The notes: a model not told the origin generated them from the letters alone. Counted from the first letter of the stretch, positions 6,987-15,164 are shown. The stretch: 29,069 bases of DNA from Bacteroidota bacterium (GCA_023458215.1 JAEXAJ010000013.1:1-29069), one strand, 5' to 3'. Numbers and translations: made by a program.

Positions 6987-7550
6987 TCATCTATTAATAC
7001 TCGACCCATACGAAGTGTGACTGATCCCTGTTGGAGAATACATTGTTGATTCTCTCAGTGTTATTCCTTTTGTTGCACCAGATCTGGCATATTCATCTTG
7101 AATATTGGAGAACTGTGAATCATTAAAATATCCGTTTAACCCTACTATTATTGATGCAGTAGTACCCGAAAAGACTCCTGCTACTATTGATCCAAAAGTA
7201 GAAACAGATCCGTTAGATGTTCGCATAGTATTTATCACAGTAGTGACTTTTGAATGACTAAGATTATAAGTATTAGTGGACCATTGGTTACCATAATCAG
7301 ATTCAATACTAACTCTAGTAGTAATAACCTGCTTGTTTATATCAAAAGGATTTTTGACTACAATGCCTTTGTTATTACTTTTAAAGAATTGGTACATTTG
7401 GTATTGAATATTGGCATTATCTACAGATTTTTCCACTAAAGAAAATAGATAATTTGATATATTCAAATCTTTCGCCGAATATACAGTTAAATAGCATGTG
7501 TCACTATCCACAACAAGCTTATTTCTTATTCTTTGGAACACTTCACTCAA
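6987..7550 (-). CDS. 187-aa ORF with no ATG start; probable orphaned C-terminal domain (copy A)
   Basis: Unrecognised. The first possible start is TTG at 7550 (L-S-E-V-F-Q-R-I-R), since no ATG occurs until about residue 52. An in-frame stop lies six codons upstream of the TTG. It has no signal peptide. The C-terminal half has a Gly/Ser-rich hydrophobic stretch (G-S-I-V-A-G-V-F-S-G-T-T-A-S-I-I-V-G). A remnant of the conserved lipoprotein lies directly upstream (7565-7635) in another frame. The simplest reading is that this is the former variable C-terminal region of lipoprotein copy A, cut from its N-terminus by deletion. It may be untranslated or read from TTG. Confidence 0.55.
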   Translation of the reverse strand: MSEVFQRIRNKLVVDSDTCYLTVYSAKDLNISNYLFSLVEKSVDNANIQYQMYQFFKSNNKGIVVKNPFDINKQVITTRVSIESDYGNQWSTNTYNLSHSKVTTVINTMRTSNGSVSTFGSIVAGVFSGTTASIIVGLNGYFNDSQFSNIQDEYARSGATKGITLRESTMYSPTGISHTSYGSSINR

Positions 7551-7564
7551 TACCTTGGATTTTA

Positions 7565-7635
7565 TTTATGAAATTTAGTATAGTGAGCGGATTCCGGCAT
7601 TCGGCGGTTTCCGCGTCCATCATTATATGTTTTGT
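7565..7635 (-). pseudogene. Remnant of Cys-rich lipoprotein, copy A
   Basis: Minus-strand codons M-M-D-A-E-T-A-E-C-R-N-P-L-T-I-L-N-F-I match I-M-M-D-A-E-T-A-E-H-W-N-P-L-M-R-P-N-F-I of copy C. The signal peptide and first ~95 residues are missing. On the 5' side the fragment abuts the leader (TTTGCAAAATAAAC). On the 3' side it meets a TGA at the start of the 187-aa ORF. Confidence 0.75.
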
Positions 7636-7673
7636 TGTTTATTTTGCAAATTAAAGGGTTTCGACACAAACCA

Positions 7674-7735
7674 AGTGTACCAAATGTGTATCATTTGAGC
7701 TAAAATGGCGTGAAATATGTACCATGAGTGTATTA
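7674..7735. promoter_or_regulatory. Two pairs of 11-bp-spaced iterons (candidate operator), copy A
   Basis: Half-sites AGTGTACCA (7674), TGTGTATCA (7685), TATGTACCA (7716) and AGTGTATTA (7727) repeat the 11/42-bp geometry seen at 3055-3116. They lie directly downstream of the regulator stop codon (7746) and upstream of the lipoprotein remnant. Confidence 0.6.
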
Positions 7736-7745
7736 TCTTGCTTTT

Positions 7746-8270
7746 TTATACTTTTTTGAGTGCTTCACGTAAAGAAATCGTTTTTTTCTCATATCCCATC
7801 TTTTTCAGTACTTCGTCGCCATATCTGTAAATGGTGTTCCTTGAACAGTTCATAAGATATTTCATATCTGTGATATAGAAATCAGTCAAATAGAGGCAGC
7901 AGATATATATGTCTTTCTGGGTTAGATTGTAGCGTGTTTTTAGCCGTACAGTAATGTTCTTCCAGCGCTTGTCAGTCTCGGAAATCAACTGTTTCCAATC
8001 TTCTTCGTCTATTCTTTCTTCTGATTTATCTTTAGTTTTATATGACTCAATTATACCTTTCATCTTAATATACACATCTGAAGACTCAAACTCTACAGCT
8101 TTTTTGTCTGCTATTGTTGTGGAAATATTTTTTTTACGCCAAATCCAGATTTCTATTGTGGTTAGTACAAGTAAAGATATCACTGTAAAATGAAGTCCAT
8201 ATTTGCTAATATGCGATACATATGATATCAACAGTGCAATAAATAGGGCAAGTATTAATAAGTTCTTCAT
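7746..8270 (-). CDS. Membrane-anchored HTH regulator
   Basis: A 174-aa protein. Two hydrophobic helices occupy residues about 3-18 and 27-44, followed by a basic I-W-R-K-K-N that should place the rest in the cytoplasm. Residues about 60-115 are charged and likely helical. Residues about 120-160 (L-T-Q-K-D-I-Y-I-C-C-L-Y-L, then M-K-Y-L-M-N-C-S-R-N-T-I-Y-R-Y) match the LuxR-like HTH found at the C-terminus of Bacteroides TPR-type membrane regulators such as the one at 16970-18619, but the TPR sensor part is absent. It probably controls its own cassette through the iterons just downstream. It lies 69 nt after the collapsed ligase fragment and is the only intact regulator in the block; copy C keeps just its 3' end. 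Confidence 0.8.
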   Translation of the reverse strand: MKNLLILALFIALLISYVSHISKYGLHFTVISLLVLTTIEIWIWRKKNISTTIADKKAVEFESSDVYIKMKGIIESYKTKDKSEERIDEEDWKQLISETDKRWKNITVRLKTRYNLTQKDIYICCLYLTDFYITDMKYLMNCSRNTIYRYGDEVLKKMGYEKKTISLREALKKV

Positions 8271-8326
8271 GTCTTTTTTATCTTTTTTCCATTTAATGGT
8301 TACTTCTGTTTTTCTGTATATTTCAT

Positions 8327-8413
8327 TTTAATTCATCTTTAAATTGCTCTCTTTGGTTCACGATGCAACCGGAATGTCTTTATTTTATTTCTCATGTTAA
8401 ACTCTACCACCAT
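8327..8413 (-). pseudogene. Collapsed ligase gene (copy A) with start and tail fused
   Basis: From ATG at 8413 the frame reads M-V-V-E-F-N-M-R-N-K-I-K then T-F-R-L-H-R-E-P-K-R-A-I-stop (8339). The first part matches the N-terminus of the ligase at 6611 (M-V-V-K-S-N-I-R-N-K-I). The second matches its C-terminus (T-F-R-L-H-R-E-L-K-R-I-F). About 1.66 kb between them is missing. Base-level similarity continues to about 8327 after a small frame change. As in copy B, the ATG overlaps the transglutaminase stop. Confidence 0.78.
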
Positions 8414-10389
8414 TGATGAATATAATTTTCTTGTGTGAATATACGTTCTTCTCTTCCCTTTGTTTTATTTTTCAATAAGAGTAAAGCGTTTCTAGGCACA
8501 TTGTCATATCTCATTATGTATGAACTGTCACCATACTTCTCTCCTAAAGAGACCCAATTTCCATCAAAATAGAACAGTTCGTATAGCTCTCCTTTATTAA
8601 TGCCGTTGTCATCATTATAGGGAGTATATACTATTCTTTTAATTTTTTCTTTCTTCTTAAACCGTAAACCTACCCAGCCGTCAGATGCGATTGGAGCATC
8701 GAAGTAGGTCAGCATGTTATGGTCGAATACCTTATATTTATCACGGCCATTATTATACCAACTACCATTAGTACCAATAATAGTACCCTCTATCTGTTTG
8801 TTTTGATCGTTATAAACTTCTAATTCTGCTAAATAGACATTAGAGTTCGGTGCTGAAACATAGCGAAGCGCCATTGCTTCTAATGGAGTATGAAGTACAA
8901 CAGACGTAGGAGCCAATGTAGCTGGGAATTTATTAATTGTATAAATATCAGTAAACATAAGAGTGCTTTTGATTGCTATTTGAAACTTGCCACCAAGAGT
9001 CCTTTTTTTAGCTATTTCATAAACATTTTCCTTATCCGGATATTTCCTGCTTAGGTAAATAGAAGTATAAGAATCTTTATTGGGATTCAGCATTTTTACC
9101 TCTCCATCTTCTTTTATGATGAAAGGATTTGATGCTGGATAAGTCTTTCCTTGGTGGTAGTATGTAACCAAATAAGCGTTTCCTTTATTTACTTTCTTGA
9201 ATTCTACCTTATTCTTTTTTATCTTTCCCCAGGCTACTGGCACCCATTCCTGGTTATCGAAAACGGATAAGTAGGCATATTCTTTGGGTACTGGGGGAGA
9301 TTGTGATAAGTCCAATTTTATGTTTTGAGGACTGAAGTACAATTCCGACACATCTTTCAAATGTTTGTCCTTAAAGATGGGAGGTATCTCTTCTTGTGGA
9401 TTAAGGCTTGATAAGGTTTCGGCTTGTTCACTGTACATTTTTCTATAAACTTTGCTAAGCCCGTCTTTATGTTCTATGCTTGAGATATGTTCGCCGAAGG
9501 GTACTTGGTCATGAAATAGAAAGGGGATTTGCCTATCTGCTCCAACTAATACACACCATCCGTGACCTAAACTTCTCTTTGCCCATTGAGGCGTAAAGTC
9601 AATAGCAACCGGAATTCCCAGCGCTCTTAATGAGTAAATTGTTAACGCTTGTAACTCTTTGCAGTTGCCTATTCCCAAGTTTGTATAAAGCAATGAGGAT
9701 GGTGGCAGGTCTGGTATAATGTTAGTATAAAAGAAGTCTTTATTTGCGGACTTTTGGAGTAGATAGTTGCAAATTTCTGAGTTTGACATATTCATTTTAG
9801 TGAAGAGGTCTATTGATGTTTTCATGCTATCTCGATACGCGTCTATCCAATCTTCCGGTTTTTCTTCTCCCAAGCGATACGGCAAAACATATTCGCAAAA
9901 GTCAGAAAAATCCAGATTCTTACACCAAGGATATTTCAATGCTTCAAAGCATAAATCAATGTGCTTTATCAATTGTTCGGCTGTTACATATTCCAGATCG
10001 TTTTTTATCTGACATTTTTCTCGAAGGATATTCTTATTTAAATGTTGGCTTATACTGTTCACTGCTGTCATGAAATCATTTATCACAAAGTGTTGGACTT
10101 GACATAAAGAATCTATTGTTTGAATGTATCTATCTCCTAGAATATACTCTTTGAAAGAATAATCTTTCATATTTTCAATTAAGAATAAAGCAGCTTTACG
10201 TTTCAGATAGTCTTGTGGATTTTGGCTATAATGCTTTATGACTTTTTCTAGTTCGTTTCTGTTTCCTTTAGATAATGCTAGAGATATTTCTAAACTAGAG
10301 TTATTGAAACATGAAGTACAAACTAAAATAGATAAAACAAGTATAATGCTTCTTGAAAACCTAAATTTGTGGCTTGATAGCATTTTCAT
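8404..10389 (-). CDS. Transglutaminase-like lipoprotein with C-terminal discoidin-like domain
   Basis: About 661 aa. The start at 10389 (M-K-M-L-S-S-H-K) is preferred over 10425 because a -7 box at 10423-10430 would place the transcript start between them. The signal peptide ends at a lipobox-like C-T-S-C. Residues about 240-295 carry a transglutaminase/papain-like catalytic set: G-N-C243-K-E-L, L-G-H276-G-W and H-D294. The region before it is helical. The last ~150 residues (L-R-Y-V-S-A-P through G-W-V-G-L-R-F-K) resemble a discoidin/F5-8 type C carbohydrate-binding fold. It is likely a periplasmic or surface protein that cleaves or cross-links peptides or binds glycans; the substrate is unknown. 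It heads the minus-strand block, with the ligase start overlapping its stop in the ancestral cassette. Confidence 0.87.
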   Translation of the reverse strand: MKMLSSHKFRFSRSIILVLSILVCTSCFNNSSLEISLALSKGNRNELEKVIKHYSQNPQDYLKRKAALFLIENMKDYSFKEYILGDRYIQTIDSLCQVQHFVINDFMTAVNSISQHLNKNILREKCQIKNDLEYVTAEQLIKHIDLCFEALKYPWCKNLDFSDFCEYVLPYRLGEEKPEDWIDAYRDSMKTSIDLFTKMNMSNSEICNYLLQKSANKDFFYTNIIPDLPPSSLLYTNLGIGNCKELQALTIYSLRALGIPVAIDFTPQWAKRSLGHGWCVLVGADRQIPFLFHDQVPFGEHISSIEHKDGLSKVYRKMYSEQAETLSSLNPQEEIPPIFKDKHLKDVSELYFSPQNIKLDLSQSPPVPKEYAYLSVFDNQEWVPVAWGKIKKNKVEFKKVNKGNAYLVTYYHQGKTYPASNPFIIKEDGEVKMLNPNKDSYTSIYLSRKYPDKENVYEIAKKRTLGGKFQIAIKSTLMFTDIYTINKFPATLAPTSVVLHTPLEAMALRYVSAPNSNVYLAELEVYNDQNKQIEGTIIGTNGSWYNNGRDKYKVFDHNMLTYFDAPIASDGWVGLRFKKKEKIKRIVYTPYNDDNGINKGELYELFYFDGNWVSLGEKYGDSSYIMRYDNVPRNALLLLKNKTKGREERIFTQENYIHQWW

Positions 10390-10422
10390 TCTCTTAGATT
10401 TAAGATTGATGTAATAGAATGG

Positions 10423-10430
10423 CAAATATA
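10423..10430 (-). promoter_or_regulatory. Bacteroides -7 box for the transglutaminase gene
   Basis: TATATTTG on the minus strand matches TAnnTTTG, with the predicted start of transcription near 10417. No convincing -33 TTTG is seen. It decides the downstream start codon at 10389. Confidence 0.5.
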
Positions 10431-10666
10431 GTAAATTATATAAAATATATAGCTAATATAATAAAAATATTTAGTAATTGTGGTGTATCTATATCTATTG
10501 AATAAGAAAGTATAGTAGTATTCTGATTTTTTTGTTTATTTTATGTTATAAAAGTGTGGAAAGCTAATTAAGAATCTTAATGGAGAATGATAAGGCCTGT
10601 GAATGAACTATCTGCTGGAGCGGATTGTTCCATTGTTTTATATTCAATAAAACCTCTGCAGAACGT

Positions 10667-12700
10667 ATGAAATATATATTATTTATCGGATTATTACTTT
10701 TTCCAGTCTACCTTGGGGCGACTTTGCGCCCCAAGGTAGCGGTAGTATTAAGTGGTGGTGGCGCCAAAGGTGCCGCTCATATTGGTGCTTTAAAGGTGAT
10801 AGAAGAAGCAGGCATCCCGGTTGATTATGTAGTGGGTACGAGTATGGGTGCACTTGTGGGGGCGCTGTATGCTATAGGATATACCCCTGAACAACTGGAT
10901 AGCATGGCAAGGGCACAGAATTGGAAATTCCTTTTGTCGGATGCACCGAACCCGAAAGATCTTTTATTGGACGACCGGCTGAAGTCGGAGCGTTATGTAC
11001 TATCCATTCCATACTCCTTTAAGTCCGGCAATGTGCTGGAGGCGGGAATTATAAAGGGGAAGAACCTGGCACGGTTGTTCTCTACGTTGACTTATACCTA
11101 TCGGGACTCAACGAACTTTAGTCGTTTACCTATTCCATTTGCTTGTGTGTCCGAGAATTTGGTGAATGGCACGGAAGTCGTCTTTCATGAAGGTATATTG
11201 GCTACGGCCATGCGATCCAGCATGTCGATTCCGGGCGTATTTGCTCCTATCTATCTGGATAATATGGTATTGGTAGATGGTGGAATGGTTAATAATTACC
11301 CGGTAGATGTAGCGCTGGCTATGGGTGCCGACCTTATTATCGGAGTAGATGTACAAAGTCCGCTATTGGATGCTTCGGAATTGAAGTCGGTGAAAGATAT
11401 CTTCGGGCAGATTATCAATCTGCAAGGGGAAAAGAAATACTTGGAGAATCTTCGTAAGACCAATGTACATATCAAGGTGGATGTAACCGGGTATTCGGCG
11501 GCGAGTTTTAGTAAAGAGGCCATAGATACATTGATTGTCAGAGGAGAGCGGGCAGCGATGGGAGATTGGAATAAACTGATTGACTTAAAGAAGCAGTTGG
11601 GGCTAAGTGCGGACTACCAGCCCCGCCGACCGGGACCTTACCCGGTTCCGGATATTGCCGAGAGTAAGAAAATCCCCGTTGATCCACAGATATCCGCTCC
11701 TTCTGCACGGGAGAACAAGTTGAATATAGGTTTCCGTTTCGATACCGAAGAGCTGGCGGCATTGCAGGCAAATACAGTTTATTATTTGGGAAAACAGCAA
11801 ACGTCTCAACTTAGCTTGACGGCACGTCTGGGCAAGCGCACCATGGCACAAGTTGGATACAACTATCAATGGAGCAGGGGGTGGCAAACCGGGGTGACTT
11901 ACCAATTCGACTATAAAGATGTCAGTATCTATAATGAAGGAAAGCGAACCTTAGACTTGACCTTCACCCATCAGCTGATTAATGTCGGAGTGGCGAAAGA
12001 CTGGCATCAGATTCAGGTAAGCGCAGGTATCAATTTCGATAATTACCGTTATCATGATATGTTGTCCTTGGAACCGGTGGATGCAATCATGTTCAAGAAT
12101 GAGTCTTTGTTCAGTTATTATGCCGGAATGGTGTATAATACGATGAATGGAAGGAGTGTGCCCACCAAAGGTATGGCTTGGGCGTTGACTTATAATCTTT
12201 ATACTGATAACCTTTTCCAGTACAAGGATAATAATCCTGTTTCAGCTTTCTATGCCCATTGGAAGAGTTGTATAACGCCGATGAATAACTTCACGGTTAT
12301 TCCGTCACTTGATGGACGTGTTTTGGCGGGCGGGCATGATAATTACACATTTGCCGTCAGCAACCTCTTGGGTGGTGATATGCCGGGACGGTATATGCCG
12401 CAACAAATACCTTTTGTAGGCATTAATCGGGCGGAACTGGCTTCGGGCACGGTGATTATTGCCGGTTTGAAACTTCGTCAGCGTATCTTGAAGAATCAGT
12501 ATGTGTCAGTGGTAGGAAATTACGGGCGTAGTTCCGAAGCGCTCCATCGACTTTTTAGTGACGCTCATTCGTATGATTTGGTGGGAGCGGGCATCGGTTA
12601 CATGTATAATAGCTTCTTGGGGCCTGTGGAGATACAACTGAACTGGTCTAACCAAACAAAGAGTGTGGGTTGGTATGCGGGGTTAGGTTTTACATTCTAA
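10667..12700 (+). CDS. Patatin-like phospholipase with outer-membrane beta-barrel
   Basis: A 677-aa protein from ATG 10667, chosen because it begins directly with a signal peptide (K-Y-I-L-F-I-G-L-L-L-F-P); a frame start at 10625 would add 14 unlikely residues. The patatin domain spans about 20-300. It has the oxyanion loop G-G-G-A-K-G (30-35), the nucleophile G-T-S59-M-G, and the dyad Asp in V-D-G-G near 204. From about 345 to the end it reads as an Omp85/BamA-type beta-barrel (alternating strands, final aromatic F-T-F). The layout matches PlpD-type proteins (type Vd secretion) that put a phospholipase or serine hydrolase at the cell surface. All catalytic residues are intact. It is divergent from the transglutaminase gene and seems monocistronic. 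The intervening 10431-10666 is AT-rich with no other clear feature. Confidence 0.93.
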   Translation: MKYILFIGLLLFPVYLGATLRPKVAVVLSGGGAKGAAHIGALKVIEEAGIPVDYVVGTSMGALVGALYAIGYTPEQLDSMARAQNWKFLLSDAPNPKDLLLDDRLKSERYVLSIPYSFKSGNVLEAGIIKGKNLARLFSTLTYTYRDSTNFSRLPIPFACVSENLVNGTEVVFHEGILATAMRSSMSIPGVFAPIYLDNMVLVDGGMVNNYPVDVALAMGADLIIGVDVQSPLLDASELKSVKDIFGQIINLQGEKKYLENLRKTNVHIKVDVTGYSAASFSKEAIDTLIVRGERAAMGDWNKLIDLKKQLGLSADYQPRRPGPYPVPDIAESKKIPVDPQISAPSARENKLNIGFRFDTEELAALQANTVYYLGKQQTSQLSLTARLGKRTMAQVGYNYQWSRGWQTGVTYQFDYKDVSIYNEGKRTLDLTFTHQLINVGVAKDWHQIQVSAGINFDNYRYHDMLSLEPVDAIMFKNESLFSYYAGMVYNTMNGRSVPTKGMAWALTYNLYTDNLFQYKDNNPVSAFYAHWKSCITPMNNFTVIPSLDGRVLAGGHDNYTFAVSNLLGGDMPGRYMPQQIPFVGINRAELASGTVIIAGLKLRQRILKNQYVSVVGNYGRSSEALHRLFSDAHSYDLVGAGIGYMYNSFLGPVEIQLNWSNQTKSVGWYAGLGFTF

Positions 12701-12743
12701 GAATATTTAGTCCTTAATACTTTATGTTTCAGAAAGTAACTGA

Positions 12744-12751
12744 TATCTTTG
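12744..12751 (+). promoter_or_regulatory. Bacteroides -7 box for the alkyltransferase gene
   Basis: TATCTTTG matches TAnnTTTG and lies 20 nt before the ATG at 12772, giving a short leader. Confidence 0.5.
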
Positions 12752-12771
12752 TATTTATTAAAATGTAGGAT

Positions 12772-13308
12772 ATGGATGATAATTCTCAAGATGCAAAGCA
12801 GGTAGTGCGGATACGATACTATCAATCTCCTTGTGGAGAACTGATACTAGGGTCTCTTGAAGGCAAGCTTTGTTTGTGCGACTGGATGGTAGATGAGCCA
12901 CGCAGAACGTCTATTGACAAAAGGATACAGAAAGCGTTCGATGCCCGTTATGAATCGGGTACTTCGGAGATCATTGAAAGAGCGATAGCTCAATTAGATG
13001 AATACTTCCTCCATAAACGAAAAGAGTTTGATATCCCGTTGCTCTTTGCGGGGACTGATTTTCAGCGGTCGGTCTGGAATGAGCTATTGAATATCCCATA
13101 CGGAGAAACAGCTTCTTATGCCGTCTTATCCCAAAGATTGAATAATCCTAAAGCAGTTCGTGCGGTTGCCGCAGCCAATGGGGCCAATGCTATTTCTATA
13201 TTTGTACCTTGCCATCGTGTCATCGGTAGCAATCATAAGCTGGTAGGGTATGCCGGTGGACTATCGGCGAAGAAGTTACTGCTGGAACTTGAATTAAATG
13301 AAGAATGA
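12772..13308 (+). CDS. ogt: Methylated-DNA--[protein]-cysteine S-methyltransferase
   Basis: A 178-aa protein that repairs O6-alkylguanine in DNA by moving the alkyl group irreversibly to its own Cys. The signature P-C147-H-R-V is intact. Around it are T-D-F-Q-R-S-V-W, the helix-turn-helix region with Y-G-E-T-A-S-Y, R-A-V-A-A-A-N-G and G-Y-A-G-G-L, all as expected of the family. The length is typical of the single-domain form; no Ada N-terminal regulator is present. The last three codons and the stop (N-E-E-stop) lie inside the left arm of a 33-bp inverted repeat, so the repeat supplied the end of the gene. Ogt versus AdaB naming is arbitrary here. Confidence 0.95.
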   Translation: MDDNSQDAKQVVRIRYYQSPCGELILGSLEGKLCLCDWMVDEPRRTSIDKRIQKAFDARYESGTSEIIERAIAQLDEYFLHKRKEFDIPLLFAGTDFQRSVWNELLNIPYGETASYAVLSQRLNNPKAVRAVAAANGANAISIFVPCHRVIGSNHKLVGYAGGLSAKKLLLELELNEE

Positions 13309-13390
13309 AAAATGAAGAATGAAGAATTTCCATTCGGCGCATTTATATAGCGCAGCCAATTCTTCATTCTTCATTTTTCATTCTTCATTT
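13296..13390. repeat. Perfect 33-bp inverted repeat between convergent genes
   Basis: Arms 13296-13328 and 13358-13390 are exact reverse complements. Each is built from iterated ATGAAGA/ATGAAA words. The 29-nt spacer holds a second small stem (GCGC...GCGC within GGCGC..GCC). The element spans the stop codons of both the alkyltransferase and cysS. It would form a very stable RNA hairpin in either direction, so it probably ends both transcripts; a dispersed intergenic repeat is the alternative reading. Confidence 0.9.
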
Positions 13391-14864
13391 ATTTCGTCAG
13401 TTTCCACTCGCATCCCTCTTTACCGTCTTTTATCTCGAAACCGAGGGCGGTAAGTTCATTGCGTATCTTGTCCGAAGTAGCCCAATCCTTATTGGCTTTA
13501 GCCTTTTGACGCTCTTCGAGCAACATATCGACTACTTTACCAAAGGCGGCTTCACGTTCTTCGTTGGAAGCATTGTCTTCTTTCAGTCCCAGGATGTCGA
13601 AGCTGAAGAGGTGGAAGGTTTCTTTCAACTCTTTCAGGTCGTCGGCAGTGATGGTGTCGTTGCCGGCAAGAATATTGTTGACCATCTTGGCGCCGTCAAA
13701 GAGGTGGGCGATCACTATCGGAGAGTTCAAGTCATCGTTCATGGCCTCGTAGCACTTGTTGCGCAGCGATTTTGCGTCTACGGTAGAAGTGGCGGCGGGT
13801 GTGATTCTTTCTATTCCGCTGATGGCGTCCATCAGTCGTGACAATCCCTTTTCGGCAGCTTGCAGGGCTTCGTTGCTGAAGTCTACGGTGCTGCGATAAT
13901 GAGCTTGCAGGATGAAGAAACGGATGGTCATCGGACTGTATGCCTGAGTCAGCAGCTTGTTGCTTCCTTTGAAGAATTCTTCGAGGGTGATGAAGTTGCC
14001 TAGGCTCTTACCCATCTTTTGTCCGTTGATGGTAATCATGTTGTTGTGCATCCAGTAGTGCACCATGTCCTTGCCTTGCGAAGCTACTGATTGTGCAATT
14101 TCGCATTCGTGATGCGGGAAGATAAGGTCCATGCCACCGCCGTGTATGTCGAAGCTTTCGCCAAGATACTTGCGGCCCATAGCTGTACATTCGGCATGCC
14201 ATCCGGGGAAACCGTTGCTCCACGGAGAGGGCCAGCGCATGATGTGTTCGGGCTGGGCACACTTCCAAAGGGCGAAGTCGGCGGGGTTGTGTTTCTCGCT
14301 TTGTCCGTCCAGTTCGCGGGTGGTGTTCAGAACGTCGTCGAGGTTACGGCCGGATAGTTTGCCGTAATGATGGTCTTTATTGTATTTCTCTACGTCGAAG
14401 TAGACGGAACCTTCGCTTTCGTAGGCGTAGCCGTTCTTCAGGATGGCTTTTACGAGTTCTATTTGCTCGATGATGTGTCCCGAAGCATGCGGCTCGATGC
14501 TGGGTGAAAGTACGTTGAGCGCATCCATCGCCTTGTGATAGCGGTTGATGTAGTATTGCGCCACTTCCATCGGTTCCAGTTGCTCAAGGCGTGCTTTCTT
14601 GGCAATCTTATCCTCGCCCTCGTCGGCATCATGTTCCAGGTGACCTACGTCGGTGATGTTGCGGACGTAGCGTACTTTGTAGCCGATATGCGTCAGGTAG
14701 CGGAAAAGTACATCGAAGGTAATGGAGGGACGTGCATGTCCCAAGTGTGGATCACCGTAAACGGTCGGTCCGCAGACGTACATGCCCACATGCGGAGCAT
14801 GCAAAGGCACAAATAACTCCTTTTTTCTATCTAAGGTGTTGTAGATGGTCAGTTGTTGTTCCAT
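13389..14864 (-). CDS. cysS: Cysteine--tRNA ligase
   Basis: A 491-aa class I aminoacyl-tRNA synthetase that charges tRNA-Cys in the cytoplasm. Visible signatures are C31-G-P-T-V-Y with the zinc-binding Cys, the HIGH variant H-L-G-H (40-43), G-W-H-A-E-C, H-G-G-G-M-D-L, F-P-H-H-E-C-E and K-M-G-K-S near 283-287. The length is usual for bacterial CysRS. The start [10 protein letters not shown] is supported by a -7 box 32 nt upstream. Its stop overlaps the 33-bp inverted repeat. Long antisense frames inside it are shadows of its GC-rich codons. Confidence 0.97.
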   Translation of the reverse strand: MEQQLTIYNTLDRKKELFVPLHAPHVGMYVCGPTVYGDPHLGHARPSITFDVLFRYLTHIGYKVRYVRNITDVGHLEHDADEGEDKIAKKARLEQLEPMEVAQYYINRYHKAMDALNVLSPSIEPHASGHIIEQIELVKAILKNGYAYESEGSVYFDVEKYNKDHHYGKLSGRNLDDVLNTTRELDGQSEKHNPADFALWKCAQPEHIMRWPSPWSNGFPGWHAECTAMGRKYLGESFDIHGGGMDLIFPHHECEIAQSVASQGKDMVHYWMHNNMITINGQKMGKSLGNFITLEEFFKGSNKLLTQAYSPMTIRFFILQAHYRSTVDFSNEALQAAEKGLSRLMDAISGIERITPAATSTVDAKSLRNKCYEAMNDDLNSPIVIAHLFDGAKMVNNILAGNDTITADDLKELKETFHLFSFDILGLKEDNASNEEREAAFGKVVDMLLEERQKAKANKDWATSDKIRNELTALGFEIKDGKEGCEWKLTK

Positions 14865-14895
14865 AACGATCTGTTTTTGTTTTCTTTTGGGAACA

Positions 14896-14903
14896 CAAAG
14901 GTA
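14896..14903 (-). promoter_or_regulatory. Bacteroides -7 box for cysS
   Basis: TACCTTTG on the minus strand matches TAnnTTTG and predicts a leader of about 26 nt before the ATG at 14864. Confidence 0.55.
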
Positions 14904-15032
14904 TAATAAATCTGTGAATATCTATCGCTTGACAGAAATTATTCCTCTTTCAGCTAGAGGAGACGTGATATTGTGCATCGGAAAAGTTCTCTAAATAAAG
15001 GAGAGATAATCTGAGGTTATACCTCGGATATG

Positions 15033-15164
15033 TTCCCGGTAGGGATGAGATGTATTCCCATTACGATGGAACTATGTTCCCACTATAATGGGAGCGTGTC
15101 TCCATCGTAATGGGAGTGTACTTCCATCGTATAGGGAATATAGTTCCCACATGCAGGGAAATGA
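15033..15164. repeat. Six 22-bp tandem units, each a small palindrome
   Basis: Units start at 15033, 15055, 15077, 15099, 15121 and 15143 with an exact 22-bp period. Most carry a core close to TTCCCATCGTAATGGGA, i.e. TTCCC and GGGA arms in inverted orientation, followed by about 5 nt of linker. The copies differ by several substitutions, but compensatory ends keep the TCC/GGA pairing in most of them. A partial seventh unit (GTGGGACTATA) follows. Confidence 0.8.

Noticed and set aside
882..10430. Insertion sequence or phage as the cause of the duplications
   Set aside because: No transposase, integrase, terminal repeats or phage genes are visible. The repeats are of the genes themselves.
10625..10666. 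Upstream start for the patatin-like gene
   Set aside because: It would put 14 polar residues before an otherwise good signal peptide beginning at 10667.
13506..14816. Long plus-strand ORFs inside cysS
   Set aside because: They are antisense to a complete cysS with all its motifs and have no independent protein signatures.
15033..15164. CRISPR array
   Set aside because: The units are contiguous 22-bp repeats with no unique spacers, and no cas gene is near.
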